This document shows, piece after piece, positions 43,235-52,557 of a stretch of 64,000 nt of DNA; the stretch's first letter is position 1, and each line of letters starts with the position of its first letter. A program made the translations under genes and the position numbers. A model generated the notes under the pieces. That model was given only the letters and a program-made list of their open reading frames with translations. It ran no database searches and had not been told where the DNA came from. Origin of the DNA: Burkholderiales bacterium JOSHI_001 (GTDB taxonomy: Bacteria > Pseudomonadota > Gammaproteobacteria > Burkholderiales > Burkholderiaceae_C); contig CM001438.1 of assembly GCA_000244995.1 (NCBI GenBank), forward strand, positions 860,921-924,920. Direction: 5' to 3'.

Positions 43235-45340
43235 TCAGCGCGCCGTGGCGCCTTTGTGCACGCCGGCCACCAGGGCGCTGACGTCCAGCACCAGGGCCAC
43301 TTCGCCGCTGCCCAGGATGGTGGAGCCGGCAATGCCGCGCAGCTGCTGGAACACGCGCGACAGGGGTTTGATGACGGTCTGGTGCTGGCCCAGCAGGCGG
43401 TCCACCAGCAGGCCCACCTTGGTGCGGTCGGTGCGCACGATCACCATGCTCTGGCGCGGCGGCGGGTCGCCGGCGCAGCGGAAGTGGCGGCGCAGGTCCA
43501 CGTAGGGCAGCACCTCGCCGCGCAGGTCGAAGTAGCCGTTGCCGCGCTCGCCGGCGCTGCAGGCCTGCGGGGTCTCGATGCACTCCACCACGCTCTCCAG
43601 CGGCGCCACGTAGTGGGTGTCGCCCACGGTGGTGAGGAAGCCGTCGATGATGGCCAGCGTCAGCGGCAGGCGGATCTGGATCGTGGTGCCCTTGCCCTGG
43701 TGGCTGGCGATGTGCATCTGCCCGCGCAGGCTTTCGATGTTGCGGCGGACCACGTCCATGCCCACGCCGCGGCCGGAGATGTCGGTGATCTTCTCGGCGG
43801 TGGAAAAGCCCGGCTGCATGATGAGTTCATGCACCTCGGCGTCGCTGGGCTGGGCGTCGGGCGCCACCAGGCCGCGTTCGATGGCCTTGGCCAGGATGCG
43901 TTCGCGGTTCAGGCCGCGGCCATCGTCGCTGACCTCCACCACGATCTGCCCGGCCTCGTGGTAGGCGTTCAGCGCCAGCTTGCCCTGGCGCGGCTTGCCA
44001 TTCGCCTCACGGTCGTCGGGCAGCTCCAGGCCGTGGTCCAGGCTGTTGCGCACCAGGTGCATCAGCGGGTCGGCCACGGTCTCCACCATGGCCTTGTCCA
44101 GTTCGGTGTCGCCGCCGGTGAGTTCCAGCTCGACGTCCTTGCCCAGTTGCTTGGACACGTCGCGCACCACGCGCTGGAAGCGCGCGAAGGTTTCGCCGAT
44201 GGGCACCATGCGCAGGCCCAGGGCCCGGTCGCGCGCGTCTTCCACCAGGGCCTCGATGCGCAGCGCCGCTTCCATGAAGGCGGGCGAGCTTTCGCGTTGC
44301 GCCACCAGCTGCGCGCCGGAACTGGCGATGACCAGCTCGCCGATCATGTCGATCAGCCCGTCCAGCTTGTCGGCGCGCACGCGCAGAAAGCTGGTGTTGT
44401 CGCCGCCGCGGCGGTCCTTGGCGCCTGCGCGGCGCTCGGGCTCGGCCTGGCGGCGGTCGGCCTGGGGCTCGTGGCGGCGTTCGATGAAGGGGGGCTGGCC
44501 CGGGCCGGCCAGCGCCTGCCAGTGGGCCAGCAGCGCTTCGCGCGCGGCATCGTCGCCGGCGCGGCGCTTAAGCAGGGTTTCGTAGTCTTCCGGCGTGGCC
44601 TCGGGCGCCAGCACGACCAGGTCGCAGTCTTCGGCCAGGAATTCAAACACCGCTTCGATCTCGGCGCGCGCGGCCGCGCTGGCCAGGCGGATCTCGAAGC
44701 CCAGGCAGCAGCCTTCGGGGTCCATCGCGTCCAGCGCCGGCACACCGTCTTCCAGTGTGCGGATGCCGGTCACGCCACCCAGCTTGTCCAGGTAGCGGAT
44801 GAATGACAGTGGGTCCAGGCCGTTGCGCAGCGCGTCGGCGCCCATGCGCAGCGACAGGTGCCAGGTGGCCAGCGGCGCTTCGGCCACCGTGTCCGGCGCC
44901 GCCGCGGCGGCCTTGGCGCTGGGGGTCGCGCCGCCTTCGGCGCCGCGGATGCGTTGCAGCGCCTGTGCCAGCGGGCGGCTTTGTTCCACCAGTTCGGCCG
45001 ACGGCGTGCCCTGGCCCACCTCGGCCAGCAGCTGTTCCATGCGGTCGCGGCCCTGCAGCAGCAGGGCCATGGCCTCGTCGGACACCGGCAGCTTGCCGGC
45101 GCGCATGAGCTCCAGCACGCTTTCCACCTCGTGCGTGAAGCTCACCACCGCGTCGTAGCCGAACAGGCCCGCCGTGCCCTTGATGGTGTGGGCGGCGCGG
45201 AAGGCGCTGTTCATGGCCTCGGCGTCGGCCGGGTCCTGCTCCATCGTGAGCAGGCCGTCCTCGAACTGGCGCAGCATGTCCTGCGCTTCGGCGAGAAAGC
45301 CTTCGCGGGCTGCGGCAATGATGTCGTCGTCGGAACTCAT
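43235..45340 (-). CDS. cheA: Chemotaxis sensor histidine kinase CheA
   Basis: A 701-residue kinase. P1 (1-130) carries the phosphorylated His51 in RAAHTIKGTAGLFGYD. A middle domain (about 190-330, WHLSLRMGADALRNGLDPLS, FRYLDKLGG-type) replaces the canonical P2 and occurs in CheA of some non-enteric chemotaxis systems. A charged linker is followed by the P3 dimerisation helices (VRADKLDGLIDMIGELVIAS), the P4 ATPase (HLVRNSLDHGLE, VEVSDDGRGLNRERIL, DISGRGVGMDVVRR, GKGTTIQIRLPLTLAIIDG) and the P5 CheW-like C-terminus. ATG 45340 (MSSDDDI) was chosen because upstream in-frame residues are low-complexity. It follows the STAS gene by 14 bp. Confidence 0.96.
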   Translation of the reverse strand: MSSDDDIIAAAREGFLAEAQDMLRQFEDGLLTMEQDPADAEAMNSAFRAAHTIKGTAGLFGYDAVVSFTHEVESVLELMRAGKLPVSDEAMALLLQGRDRMEQLLAEVGQGTPSAELVEQSRPLAQALQRIRGAEGGATPSAKAAAAAPDTVAEAPLATWHLSLRMGADALRNGLDPLSFIRYLDKLGGVTGIRTLEDGVPALDAMDPEGCCLGFEIRLASAAARAEIEAVFEFLAEDCDLVVLAPEATPEDYETLLKRRAGDDAAREALLAHWQALAGPGQPPFIERRHEPQADRRQAEPERRAGAKDRRGGDNTSFLRVRADKLDGLIDMIGELVIASSGAQLVAQRESSPAFMEAALRIEALVEDARDRALGLRMVPIGETFARFQRVVRDVSKQLGKDVELELTGGDTELDKAMVETVADPLMHLVRNSLDHGLELPDDREANGKPRQGKLALNAYHEAGQIVVEVSDDGRGLNRERILAKAIERGLVAPDAQPSDAEVHELIMQPGFSTAEKITDISGRGVGMDVVRRNIESLRGQMHIASHQGKGTTIQIRLPLTLAIIDGFLTTVGDTHYVAPLESVVECIETPQACSAGERGNGYFDLRGEVLPYVDLRRHFRCAGDPPPRQSMVIVRTDRTKVGLLVDRLLGQHQTVIKPLSRVFQQLRGIAGSTILGSGEVALVLDVSALVAGVHKGATAR

Positions 45341-45354
45341 GGTGTCCTTGGTTC

Positions 45355-45636
45355 TCAGGCCGCCGCACCCAACACGTGAAGCAAGCCGTAGCGCTGCAGC
45401 ACTTCGCGCACCGGTTCGCTCACGGGGGCCAGGCTCAGGGTGTGTCCCTGCTGCTGCGCACTTCGGCGCGCGGCCAGCAGCAACTGCACGCCCGCGCTGT
45501 CGCATTCGCCCACGTCACGCAGGTCCAGGCAGCGCGTGCCCGCGGCCAGGGCGGCGAGCAGGCGGTCCTTCAGCTCGGCCGCGTGGTGGATGGTGAGGTC
45601 GCTATCCAGCGCCAGCACGGGGGTGGTTTCGCTCAT
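45355..45636 (-). CDS. STAS-domain protein (anti-anti-sigma-like)
   Basis: A 93-residue STAS domain. The pattern LTIHHAAELKDRLLAALAAG, CLDLRDVGECDSAGVQLLLA and the LSLAPVSEPVREVLQRYGL tail match the SpoIIAA-like fold. The serine in CDSAG is at the site phosphorylated in anti-sigma factor antagonists. Stand-alone STAS proteins encoded inside chemotaxis loci are known in some beta- and gammaproteobacteria, but their job there is uncertain. It overlaps the upstream receiver gene by 4 nt and precedes cheA by 14 bp, so the receiver-STAS pair looks like one functional module. No cognate anti-sigma kinase is nearby. Confidence 0.88.
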   Translation of the reverse strand: MSETTPVLALDSDLTIHHAAELKDRLLAALAAGTRCLDLRDVGECDSAGVQLLLAARRSAQQQGHTLSLAPVSEPVREVLQRYGLLHVLGAAA

Positions 45637-46025
45637 GCGTTCTCCTGCTCGGTCGTGGCCTGTGGCATCAGCCGGGCCACCGCGCCCAGCAGCACCTCGG
45701 GCTGCACCGGCTTGGTGATCCAGGCCTGCGCACCGGCCACCGCGGCCTCGGCCTTCTGGGCCTTGTCGGTGGACGTGGTGAGCATCAGCACCGGAATGGC
45801 GCGGTACGCGGGCTGGGACTTGATCTGCCGCACCAGGCCCAGACCGTCCAGGCCGGGCATGTTCACGTCGCACAGCACCAGGGCGGGCCGCAGGTCGGCC
45901 ACCTTGCGCAGCGCGTCGCGGCCGTCGATGGCCTCGGCCACGCGGTAGCCGGCGCGCTCCAGCATCAGCCGCACCACGCTGCGCAGGCTGGCGGAGTCGT
46001 CCACCACCAGGATGGTTGCTTTCAT
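45633..46025 (-). CDS. CheY-like response regulator receiver protein
   Basis: A 130-residue single-domain receiver. The acidic pair D9-D10 (ILVVDDSASLRSVVRL), phosphoacceptor D53 (VLCDVNMPGLDG) and conserved lysine in AWITKPVQPE are present, as is Thr in LMLTTSTDKAQKAEA. It is related to, but clearly different from, the CheY encoded just upstream (46058-46423). It overlaps the STAS gene by 4 nt, so it probably works with the STAS protein, perhaps as a phosphate sink or a second output of CheA. The extra C-terminal residues (PQATTEQENA) are not part of the fold. Confidence 0.92.
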   Translation of the reverse strand: MKATILVVDDSASLRSVVRLMLERAGYRVAEAIDGRDALRKVADLRPALVLCDVNMPGLDGLGLVRQIKSQPAYRAIPVLMLTTSTDKAQKAEAAVAGAQAWITKPVQPEVLLGAVARLMPQATTEQENA

Positions 46026-46057
46026 CACGTCGGCATCCGGGCTGCTGGCGCCTGCGC

Positions 46058-46423
46058 TCAGGCGCACAGGCGGTTGACGGCGTCCACCAGCTGTGACGGC
46101 TGGAAGGGCTTGGTGATCCAGGCCCGCGCACCGGCGGCCCGGCCCTCGGCCTTCTTGGCTTCCTGGCTCTCGGTGGTGAGCATGATCACCGGGGTGAATT
46201 TGTAGGCCGCGGTCGTCTTCACGTGCTTCAGGAACGTGAGCCCGTCCATGTTGGGCATGTTCACGTCGCACACGATGAGGTTCAGCTTGCGGCCGTCCAG
46301 CTTGTCGCTGGCGTCCTTGCCGTCCACGGCCTCCACCACCTCGTAGCCGGCCTTCTGCAAGGCCAGCTTCACGACGGTGCGAAAGCTGCCCGAATCGTCA
46401 ACCACCATGATGGATTTGCTCAT
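46058..46423 (-). CDS. cheY: Chemotaxis response regulator CheY
   Basis: A 121-residue receiver: D9-D10 in IMVVDDSGSFRTVVKL, phosphoacceptor D53 in LIVCDVNMPNMDGLTF, switch Thr in VIMLTTESQEAKKAEG and Lys in AWITKPFQPSQLV. CheA transfers phosphate to it, and phospho-CheY acts on the flagellar motor switch (or another output if this is not a motility system). The KPFQPSQL end is typical of CheY proteins encoded beside F7-like cheA genes. It is the second gene of the operon, 24 bp after the small receptor gene and 32 bp before the other receiver. Confidence 0.9.
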   Translation of the reverse strand: MSKSIMVVDDSGSFRTVVKLALQKAGYEVVEAVDGKDASDKLDGRKLNLIVCDVNMPNMDGLTFLKHVKTTAAYKFTPVIMLTTESQEAKKAEGRAAGARAWITKPFQPSQLVDAVNRLCA

Positions 46424-46447
46424 TGCCTGTTTCCCTTTACTTCAAAC

Positions 46448-47584
46448 TCAAAAGAACTCCACCGCAGCGTTGCGTTCGATGGATACGGTGTCGTGGTGGC
46501 TGGAACGCATTTCTTCCATCGTGTAGCTGGCGTCCAGCCGCTCCAGCCACTGCACGGCCGATAACGCGGCCGGGTCCTGCTCACCACTGAGCACGGCTTC
46601 CAGCCGGCCCATGTCGTCGGTCACCGAGGTCAGCATCTGGCTCAGGCGGTCCTGCGACTGCAGGCTGACCAGGATGTCGTCGATGTCGTTCTGGATCTGG
46701 CGGCCGGCTTCGCGCAGGGTGCGCGAGCTGCGGCTCACCTCGGCCACGCTGCCCACCAGGGAACGCACCACGGCGCGGGCGTTCTCGTCGGCCTGCAGGG
46801 CCAGCTCATCGGGGTCGGTGTCATGGCGGCGGGCCTGGGCCAGGGCCTGGTCCACCTGTTCCTTCAACTTGCTCACGCGCTGTGAAATGCGGGTGCCGGC
46901 CTGGCGGCTCTGGCCGGCCAGGGCGCGCACTTCCTGCGCCACCACCGCGAAGCCGCTGCCATTCACCCCGGCCCGTGTGGCTTCCACCGAGGCGTTCAGC
47001 GCCAACAGGTGGGTGGCGCGGCCGATGGTCTGCACTTCGCGCGCCAGGCGCATCAGTTCTTCCAGCTCGCTGTTCAGGCCACGCGCGATGGCCAGCACCT
47101 CGTCACGCGACGCCACCGCCGCCAGCGTGGTACCCAGCAGGCGCTGCACTTCGGGCTGGTGGCGCTGCAGCAATTCGTCGGTGGTGCCCAGGTCCAGCGA
47201 CGCCCCGCTGCTGTTGGACAGCGCCACGTCCAATTGGGCCGACACGCTGGCAAAGCGCTCCAGCAAGACGCCCATGCTGGCGTCGGAATGGCTGCGGGCG
47301 GCTTCGACATTTCGCTTCCACACCGGCAGGACCTGGCGTTCCAGGCTGCGCGGCGTGCCGCCTTCTTCCAGCAGTTCGTTCTGGTCGCCGGCGGTGCCGG
47401 ACGGGCCACGGCGCGCCGCCAGCACCAGGCCCAGGGCGGCGGCGATGGCCACCACGGGCCCGGCCCAGGGGGTGTAGCTGCTCAGCAGGGCGCCCAGCAG
47501 GCCGGCCGCTGCGGCCACGGCCGGGGCCAGCCAGGGCGCCGGCTTTCGCGTGCTGCGCATTGCGGAATCTTGTTGGTCGGCCAT
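46448..47584 (-). CDS. Small atypical methyl-accepting chemotaxis-type protein, first gene of the che operon
   Basis: A 378-residue protein. It has a short N-terminus, two hydrophobic segments close together (about 15-35 and 38-56) that form a membrane hairpin without a periplasmic domain, and a helical region. The receptor signalling part has the hairpin-tip-like [40 protein letters not shown]. The C-terminal helix (IDDILVSLQSQDRLSQMLTS) resembles proteins encoded at the head of the P. aeruginosa Che2 locus. ATG 47584 was chosen; ATG 47560 is also possible and neither has a clear Shine-Dalgarno. An upstream FliA-type promoter (47661-47687) reads toward it. What it senses is unknown. Confidence 0.82.
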   Translation of the reverse strand: MADQQDSAMRSTRKPAPWLAPAVAAAAGLLGALLSSYTPWAGPVVAIAAALGLVLAARRGPSGTAGDQNELLEEGGTPRSLERQVLPVWKRNVEAARSHSDASMGVLLERFASVSAQLDVALSNSSGASLDLGTTDELLQRHQPEVQRLLGTTLAAVASRDEVLAIARGLNSELEELMRLAREVQTIGRATHLLALNASVEATRAGVNGSGFAVVAQEVRALAGQSRQAGTRISQRVSKLKEQVDQALAQARRHDTDPDELALQADENARAVVRSLVGSVAEVSRSSRTLREAGRQIQNDIDDILVSLQSQDRLSQMLTSVTDDMGRLEAVLSGEQDPAALSAVQWLERLDASYTMEEMRSSHHDTVSIERNAAVEFF

Positions 47585-47660
47585 GCAGGCGGTTGGGGTG
47601 AACGGTTCTGGGTGTGCGCCCGGCCGCCCAGAAACGGGCAAGCAGGGCGCGACAAGGCGG

Positions 47661-47687
47661 TTATCGGCACTGGATCGGCAGTGTTGA
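47661..47687 (-). promoter_or_regulatory. FliA (sigma-28) promoter for the che operon
   Basis: On the minus strand TCAACACT (47687-47680), an 11-bp spacer and GCCGATAA (47668-47661). The -10 box is an exact match to the sigma-28 consensus GCCGATAA; the -35 matches TAAAGTTT at 4 of 8 positions. The -10 box ends 76 bp before the first gene of the che operon. Confidence 0.7.
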
Positions 47688-47860
47688 GCCCCCAGGCGGC
47701 ACGCAGCGGTCCGAAAAGTCCGGCAAAGCCCGGCCTTCTCGGGGCCTGGCGCGGCGGCCGACTGCCTAGCATGGGAACCCGTACCCGCGGTCCTGCGTGC
47801 GCACCACCTCGGAGCGCGCCGGGCGCTGTCATCCCCGACGGCACCCCGGCGTGGCTGCCA

Positions 47861-47887
47861 TCAGGTGTGGCGCGGTGCGGCCGATAA
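47861..47887 (+). promoter_or_regulatory. FliA (sigma-28) promoter for the two plus-strand receptor genes
   Basis: TCAGGTGT (47861-47868), an 11-bp spacer and GCCGATAA (47880-47887). The -10 is exact and the -35 matches TAAAGTTT at 5 of 8 positions, with the standard 11-bp spacing. The receptor gene begins 33 bp downstream. Confidence 0.8.
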
Positions 47888-47920
47888 CACGACGACCCGT
47901 TCGCACCTGAAGGCGTACCC

Positions 47921-49978
47921 ATGGTCATGATTCCTGGTTTGGCACGTCGGCTCGCGCCGCAGGCCCAGCGCGTGGCGCTGGCGCGCCTGCTGTCCGGCTG
48001 GCGCGCCCTGACCGCCCACCATGGCCTGTGGGGCCCCGGGGTGCGCCTGTTGCGAAACATGAACCTGCGCGGCAAGGCCACGCTGGTGTTCCTGTGCATC
48101 CTGGTCCCGCTGGTGGCGGCGCTGTACGACACGGTTCGCACCCGCAAGAACACGCTGTCCACGGTGGTGGCATCGCAGGGCAGCCTGGCCCAGGCCCGGG
48201 CCTTGTCCGCCCTGCAACTGGCCACGCCGCCGCTGGTGCATGCCATGCGCCGCACACCGGCCGGGTCCGAGGCGCGCCAGCGTGCCGAGCAGGAGGAAGC
48301 CAAGCGCTTTGATGCCCTGGCCGCGCTGGTGGCGGAGGCGCGGGACGATGAACCGCTGCTGGGCAGCCAGTTCGACCAGACCGCCCGGTCACGCCGGAGC
48401 GTGCTGCAGCAACTGGCCGCCCAGGGTGACCCGCTGCCGGCGCTGGATGCCTACGACCTGGAAACGCAGGCCCTGCGCAGCGCCATCGAACGGGCCTGGC
48501 TCACCACCTTGGGCCAGTCCACGGCCGACGACTACCTGAACAAGTCATTGCGGGTGGTGTTCGCACTGAACCTGCCGGACCTGCTGCCCACGGTGCTGAA
48601 ACTGGGCACGCGCAGCGACCGGGCGCTGCGCGGTGAGCAGCCGACCCAGCAGGCCATGGCCATGCTGGGCATGCTGGGCGAGGCCCGCGCGCGGCTGCGA
48701 CAGGTGGCCCCGGCGCTGGAAGGCCTGCGCAGCGCAGGGGTGCTGGACAACGAACGCATTGACCAGCAGATGCGCCAGCTGAACCAGTTGTTGGACAGCA
48801 GCGAACTGGTGGCCCGGCGCGTGCTGACCCCCGCCGCGCCGGGCGCCGAAGCCGCTGCCATGGACCCACGTGCCGAGCGCGAGGCCCTGGCCGCGACGGC
48901 CCAGGCCGCGGCCCTGGCCCTGACCGAGATGCAGTTCGCGGGCACCCAGGTGCTGAGCGAACGGATGGAAGCGGTGCGCGTGGCCACCCGGGCGCGCACG
49001 TTGTTCGAAGGCGGCGCGCTGCTCACCTGCCTGCTGCTGTGTGGCTACATGCTGGTGTGCACCTTCAAGGTGGTGGCCGGCGGCCTGCAGGCCCTGTGCG
49101 CCCAGGTGGACGAACTGGGCCGCGGCAACCTCAGCATCCGCCCGCGCGGGCGCGGGCAGGACGAAGTGGGGCAGGCGCTCACCACGCTGGGGGAAGCGGT
49201 GGCGCGCATGTCATCCCTGTTTGAAGCGGTGACGCAGGGCGTTTCCGCGGTGTCGCACGCGTCGCGTGAAGTGGCCAACGGCAACGCCGGCCTGTCCAAC
49301 CGCACCGGTGACGTGCGCGGCGCCATCCACAACGTGGCCGAACGCGCGCAGAGCTTTTCCGACGCCATGGACGGCTGCGCCCATGAAGTGGAGCAGGCCG
49401 CCGAGCATGTGCGCACCATGGGCGGCGACGCCCAGCGCAGCCGCAAGGCCATGGCGGGCTTGCGGGATCGCATGCGCGCGCTGCAGGGCAAGAGCCGCGA
49501 GATCGGCCGCGTGGTGGAGCTGATGGAGTCGGTGGCCTACCAGACCAAGCTGCTCTCCTTGAACGCCAGCGTGGAAGCCGCGCGCGCCGGCCCGGCCGGC
49601 AAGGGCTTCGCGGTGGTGGCGCAGGAAGTGCGAGCCCTGGCCCAGCGCAGCGAGGACGCGGCGCGCACCATCCACCAGATCATCAGCAGTTCCATCAGCG
49701 AAATCGAAGAAGGCGGCCTGATGACCGACCGCGCCAGTGAAGCGGTGGGCCGCACCGACGAGCTGATCCAGACCGTCAACCGCATCATGGCCGACATCGT
49801 GCGCCTGACCCGCGACGGCATGACCCAGTCGCAGGAAGTGCTGGGCATCACCCGCCAAGTGGAAGAATCGGTGGGTGGCAACGCGCGGCTGGTGGACCAG
49901 CTGTCCCAGGCCTCGGGGGCGCTGCGCACCCAGGGCGACAACCTCAAACGTTCGGTGCAGCACTTCGTGCTGGGCTGA
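47921..49978 (+). CDS. Methyl-accepting chemotaxis protein
   Basis: A 685-residue receptor. TM1 is at about 53-69 ([14 protein letters not shown]), a long helical periplasmic sensor at about 70-360, TM2 at 365-386 ([16 protein letters not shown]), a HAMP at about 386-440 ([20 protein letters not shown]) and the signalling domain with [20 protein letters not shown] and [20 protein letters not shown]. It has lysine in place of the usual asparagine in the YQTN tip motif (YQTK). An unusual 45-residue basic N-terminus precedes TM1; an internal Met at 48059 could also start the protein. It is preceded by a FliA-type promoter and followed 14 bp later by another receptor gene. Confidence 0.9.
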   Translation: MVMIPGLARRLAPQAQRVALARLLSGWRALTAHHGLWGPGVRLLRNMNLRGKATLVFLCILVPLVAALYDTVRTRKNTLSTVVASQGSLAQARALSALQLATPPLVHAMRRTPAGSEARQRAEQEEAKRFDALAALVAEARDDEPLLGSQFDQTARSRRSVLQQLAAQGDPLPALDAYDLETQALRSAIERAWLTTLGQSTADDYLNKSLRVVFALNLPDLLPTVLKLGTRSDRALRGEQPTQQAMAMLGMLGEARARLRQVAPALEGLRSAGVLDNERIDQQMRQLNQLLDSSELVARRVLTPAAPGAEAAAMDPRAEREALAATAQAAALALTEMQFAGTQVLSERMEAVRVATRARTLFEGGALLTCLLLCGYMLVCTFKVVAGGLQALCAQVDELGRGNLSIRPRGRGQDEVGQALTTLGEAVARMSSLFEAVTQGVSAVSHASREVANGNAGLSNRTGDVRGAIHNVAERAQSFSDAMDGCAHEVEQAAEHVRTMGGDAQRSRKAMAGLRDRMRALQGKSREIGRVVELMESVAYQTKLLSLNASVEAARAGPAGKGFAVVAQEVRALAQRSEDAARTIHQIISSSISEIEEGGLMTDRASEAVGRTDELIQTVNRIMADIVRLTRDGMTQSQEVLGITRQVEESVGGNARLVDQLSQASGALRTQGDNLKRSVQHFVLG

Positions 49979-49992
49979 TCCAGGCCTTGGTC

Positions 49993-52431
49993 ATGCGTGT
50001 CTCCATTCAAGATCTCAAGCGGGCGCTGCTGGTGCCCGGTCTGCGGCTGATGGGCCGCTTGCGGGTGCCGGTGAAGCTGGGCCTGGTGATCGTGGCCCTG
50101 GTGGTGCCCATGCTGCTGCTGGTGTTGGCGCTGGCCTGGCAGGCCCATGCCGGCCTGGCCGAGCTGAACGACAAGCGCCATGCCCTGCCGCTGGTGCAGC
50201 AACTGCAGCGCGTGCAGCGCCAGCTGGCCGAAATTCAGTTGCGGGCCGCGCCGGAGGCCGGGCAGGCCGTGGCCCCTTCCCCACACACGCTGCGCGAAGA
50301 TCTGGCGCTGCTGGACGACCTGGTGGCCCAGCGCATGGGCTTGGTGGACCCGCGCCAGTGGCCGCTGCTGCGGCAGCAGGTGCAAGGTCTGGTGGCGGCC
50401 GCAGCCCCGGCCCCGCCGGCCACTGTCGAAGGCGTGCACGAGCGCCTGCTGAAGCTGCAATTGCGGGTGGGCGACCGCTCCGGCTTGCTGCTGGACAACG
50501 ACCGCCTGTCCTACCTGATGGCCAACCTGGTCAGCGAACACGTCAGTCAGGGCCTGCGCGACCTGGCCCGGCTGCGCGGCTACCTGGCGCATGTGGCGCT
50601 GCCGGGCGATTCGCCGGGGACCAACCAGGCCGAGATCCTGTCCCACAGTGATGCACTGCGCGACCGCGTACAGGCGATCTCGGGCCGCATCGACGAACTG
50701 GTGCAAGCCGGCGGCCACGCCCCGGCCAGCTGGGCCCGGCTTCGCCAGGACGCCGACCGCCTGGCCGACCTGTGCATGCTGGTGCAGCGCGACCCCAGCG
50801 ATCCCACGCCCATGCAGGTGGCGCCCCCCTTGGGCAAGTCGGTGGAAGCGGCCCTGGCGGGCCTGGGCGAAGACCTGATGGCGGCGCTGGGCCAACGCCT
50901 GGCGCAGCGACAGGCGAACAAGGTCTGGACCCTGGCCTGGGAATCCGCCCTGGCGCTGCTGGGCCTGGCCGCCGGCGCCTATTTCGCCTGCACGTTCTAC
51001 TACAGCTTTGCGGCGTCGCTGCGGGCGGTGACCGAGGGGGTGCACGCCCTCACGCAGGGCGACTTGTCGCGGCGCTTTCGCATCCTGGGTTCGGACGAGC
51101 TGGCCCAGGTGACGAATGACCTGGAAGGCATGGCCTCCAGGCTGTCGTCGCTGGTGGCCGAGATCCGCAGCAGCGCGGTGCGGGTGGACCAGTCCGGCGA
51201 CGCCGTGGCGGCCGACGGCCAGGCCCTGGCGCTGCGCAACCAGGAGCAGGGCACGCACCTGCGCAGCACGGTGCAGTCCATCACCGCGCTGGACGGGGTG
51301 CTGCAGGCGCAGGGCAACACCGCCACCACCGCCCACCGCATCAGTGTGGACCTGAAGCAGCAGGCCGAGTCCAGCCGTGACGCCGTGGGCCAGGCGGTGG
51401 GTTCGGTGCAGGCGCTGCAGGCCTGCGTGCAGCGTGTCTCAGAAATCAATGCGGTCATTGACGACGTGGCCTTCCAGACCAACCTGCTGGCGCTGAACGC
51501 CAGCGTGGAAGCGGCCCGGGCCGGCGTGGCCGGCAAGGGCTTTGCCGTGGTGGCGCAGGAGGTGCGCCAGTTGGCCGGGCGCTGCACCGAGGCCGCGGCC
51601 CAGGTGCGCGCGCTGGTGGACCAGAGCCTGGAGCAGGCCACGCTGTCCATGGCCACCATCGACGACGCCCAGGCCGCGCTGCGCGGCGTGGGCTCGGGCC
51701 TGGAACAACTGGGCGACCGCCTGGGCGGCCTGGTGGAAGGGGGCGCCGAGCCGGCACGCCTGATCGGCAATGCGCGCGACGGCGTGCAGGGGCTGGAACA
51801 TCTGGCGCGCGACAACGGCGCCATGGTGCGGCAGGCGGCCGTGGCGTCACAGGCGCTGGCGGCGCAGGCCAAGGCGCTGCGTCAGTCGGTGGCCAGCACG
51901 CGATTGCGCCAGGGCAGCGCCGACGAAGCGCGCGCGCTGCTGGAGCGGGCACTGGAACACATCGCCCGTGTGGGCTGGACCCAGGCCGCCAGCGACTTCA
52001 ACGACCCTGCGGGCGGCTTCGTCGATCGCGACATGTACATCTACGCCTTCGACGGCGACGACCGCTACCTGGTGGACGGCTCGCGCCCGGCGCGCGTGGG
52101 CCATCGCATGGTGGACGTGGTGCAACTGGGTGGCGACAGCATCGAAGCCTTCCTCGATGGCTGCCACCGCGCGGCGGCGGCCGGCGGCGGCTGGGTGGAC
52201 TACGACTTCCCGCCGCTGGACGGCAGCGACCGGCCGGTGCGCAAGTGCGGCTATGTGGCGCCGCTGGACGATGGTTTCATCGGTTGCAGCGTGCACCGCG
52301 CCGGCGTGGAGGACTTTGTGCCGGCTCCCTCGGCGGCCAACCGCGACGCCCTGGCCGACGACACCCCGGCGTCCCCGGCCGAAGACCCCACGCACGTGGC
52401 GGACACCGCCCCGGTGCTGGAACCGGCCTGA
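49993..52431 (+). CDS. Methyl-accepting chemotaxis protein with C-terminal Cache-like domain
   Basis: An 812-residue receptor. TM1 is at about 30-50, a helical periplasmic region at 51-315, TM2 at 318-338 and a HAMP at 340-395. The signalling domain is at about 470-545 ([39 protein letters not shown]) and a helical return to about 635. A C-terminal single-Cache-like module follows at about 645-770 ([69 protein letters not shown]). Cache domains usually sense ligands outside the cell; here the module follows the signalling domain and should be cytoplasmic. ATG 49993 was chosen over an upstream in-frame TTG. Ligand unknown. Confidence 0.88.
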   Translation: MRVSIQDLKRALLVPGLRLMGRLRVPVKLGLVIVALVVPMLLLVLALAWQAHAGLAELNDKRHALPLVQQLQRVQRQLAEIQLRAAPEAGQAVAPSPHTLREDLALLDDLVAQRMGLVDPRQWPLLRQQVQGLVAAAAPAPPATVEGVHERLLKLQLRVGDRSGLLLDNDRLSYLMANLVSEHVSQGLRDLARLRGYLAHVALPGDSPGTNQAEILSHSDALRDRVQAISGRIDELVQAGGHAPASWARLRQDADRLADLCMLVQRDPSDPTPMQVAPPLGKSVEAALAGLGEDLMAALGQRLAQRQANKVWTLAWESALALLGLAAGAYFACTFYYSFAASLRAVTEGVHALTQGDLSRRFRILGSDELAQVTNDLEGMASRLSSLVAEIRSSAVRVDQSGDAVAADGQALALRNQEQGTHLRSTVQSITALDGVLQAQGNTATTAHRISVDLKQQAESSRDAVGQAVGSVQALQACVQRVSEINAVIDDVAFQTNLLALNASVEAARAGVAGKGFAVVAQEVRQLAGRCTEAAAQVRALVDQSLEQATLSMATIDDAQAALRGVGSGLEQLGDRLGGLVEGGAEPARLIGNARDGVQGLEHLARDNGAMVRQAAVASQALAAQAKALRQSVASTRLRQGSADEARALLERALEHIARVGWTQAASDFNDPAGGFVDRDMYIYAFDGDDRYLVDGSRPARVGHRMVDVVQLGGDSIEAFLDGCHRAAAAGGGWVDYDFPPLDGSDRPVRKCGYVAPLDDGFIGCSVHRAGVEDFVPAPSAANRDALADDTPASPAEDPTHVADTAPVLEPA

Positions 52432-52557
52432 TCCGCGTTCGCCGCGGCCTGTCCCTGCGGCGCTGCATTCCGTCGCATTGGGTATGGCGCCCGAGCGCCG
52501 CTTGGGCGAGCATGCGTGCCTTTTCAAGCCTCGGTCGCGGGGCCGTGGGGGCAAGGC

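Larger units (their letters stand above)
47585..47920. other. Divergent intergenic region of the chemotaxis locus (336 bp, no gene)
   Basis: It separates the minus-strand che operon from two plus-strand receptor genes. It holds two outward-facing FliA-type promoters (47661-47687 minus, 47861-47887 plus), about 170 bp of GC-rich sequence between them with several short inverted repeats (for example GCGCC/GGCGC near 47817-47826), and no convincing open frame with a ribosome binding site. Confidence 0.7.

Noticed and set aside
40649-44806. Very long open frame antisense to the receptor and cheA genes
   Set aside because: Stops are rare in shadow frames of high-GC genes. The frame is His/Gln/Gly-rich without family motifs, while the opposite strand encodes clear receptors and CheA.
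46557-46564. A third GCCGATAA box (plus strand)
   Set aside because: It lies inside the coding region of the small receptor gene and points away from any plus-strand gene start; the sequence arises from ordinary codons.
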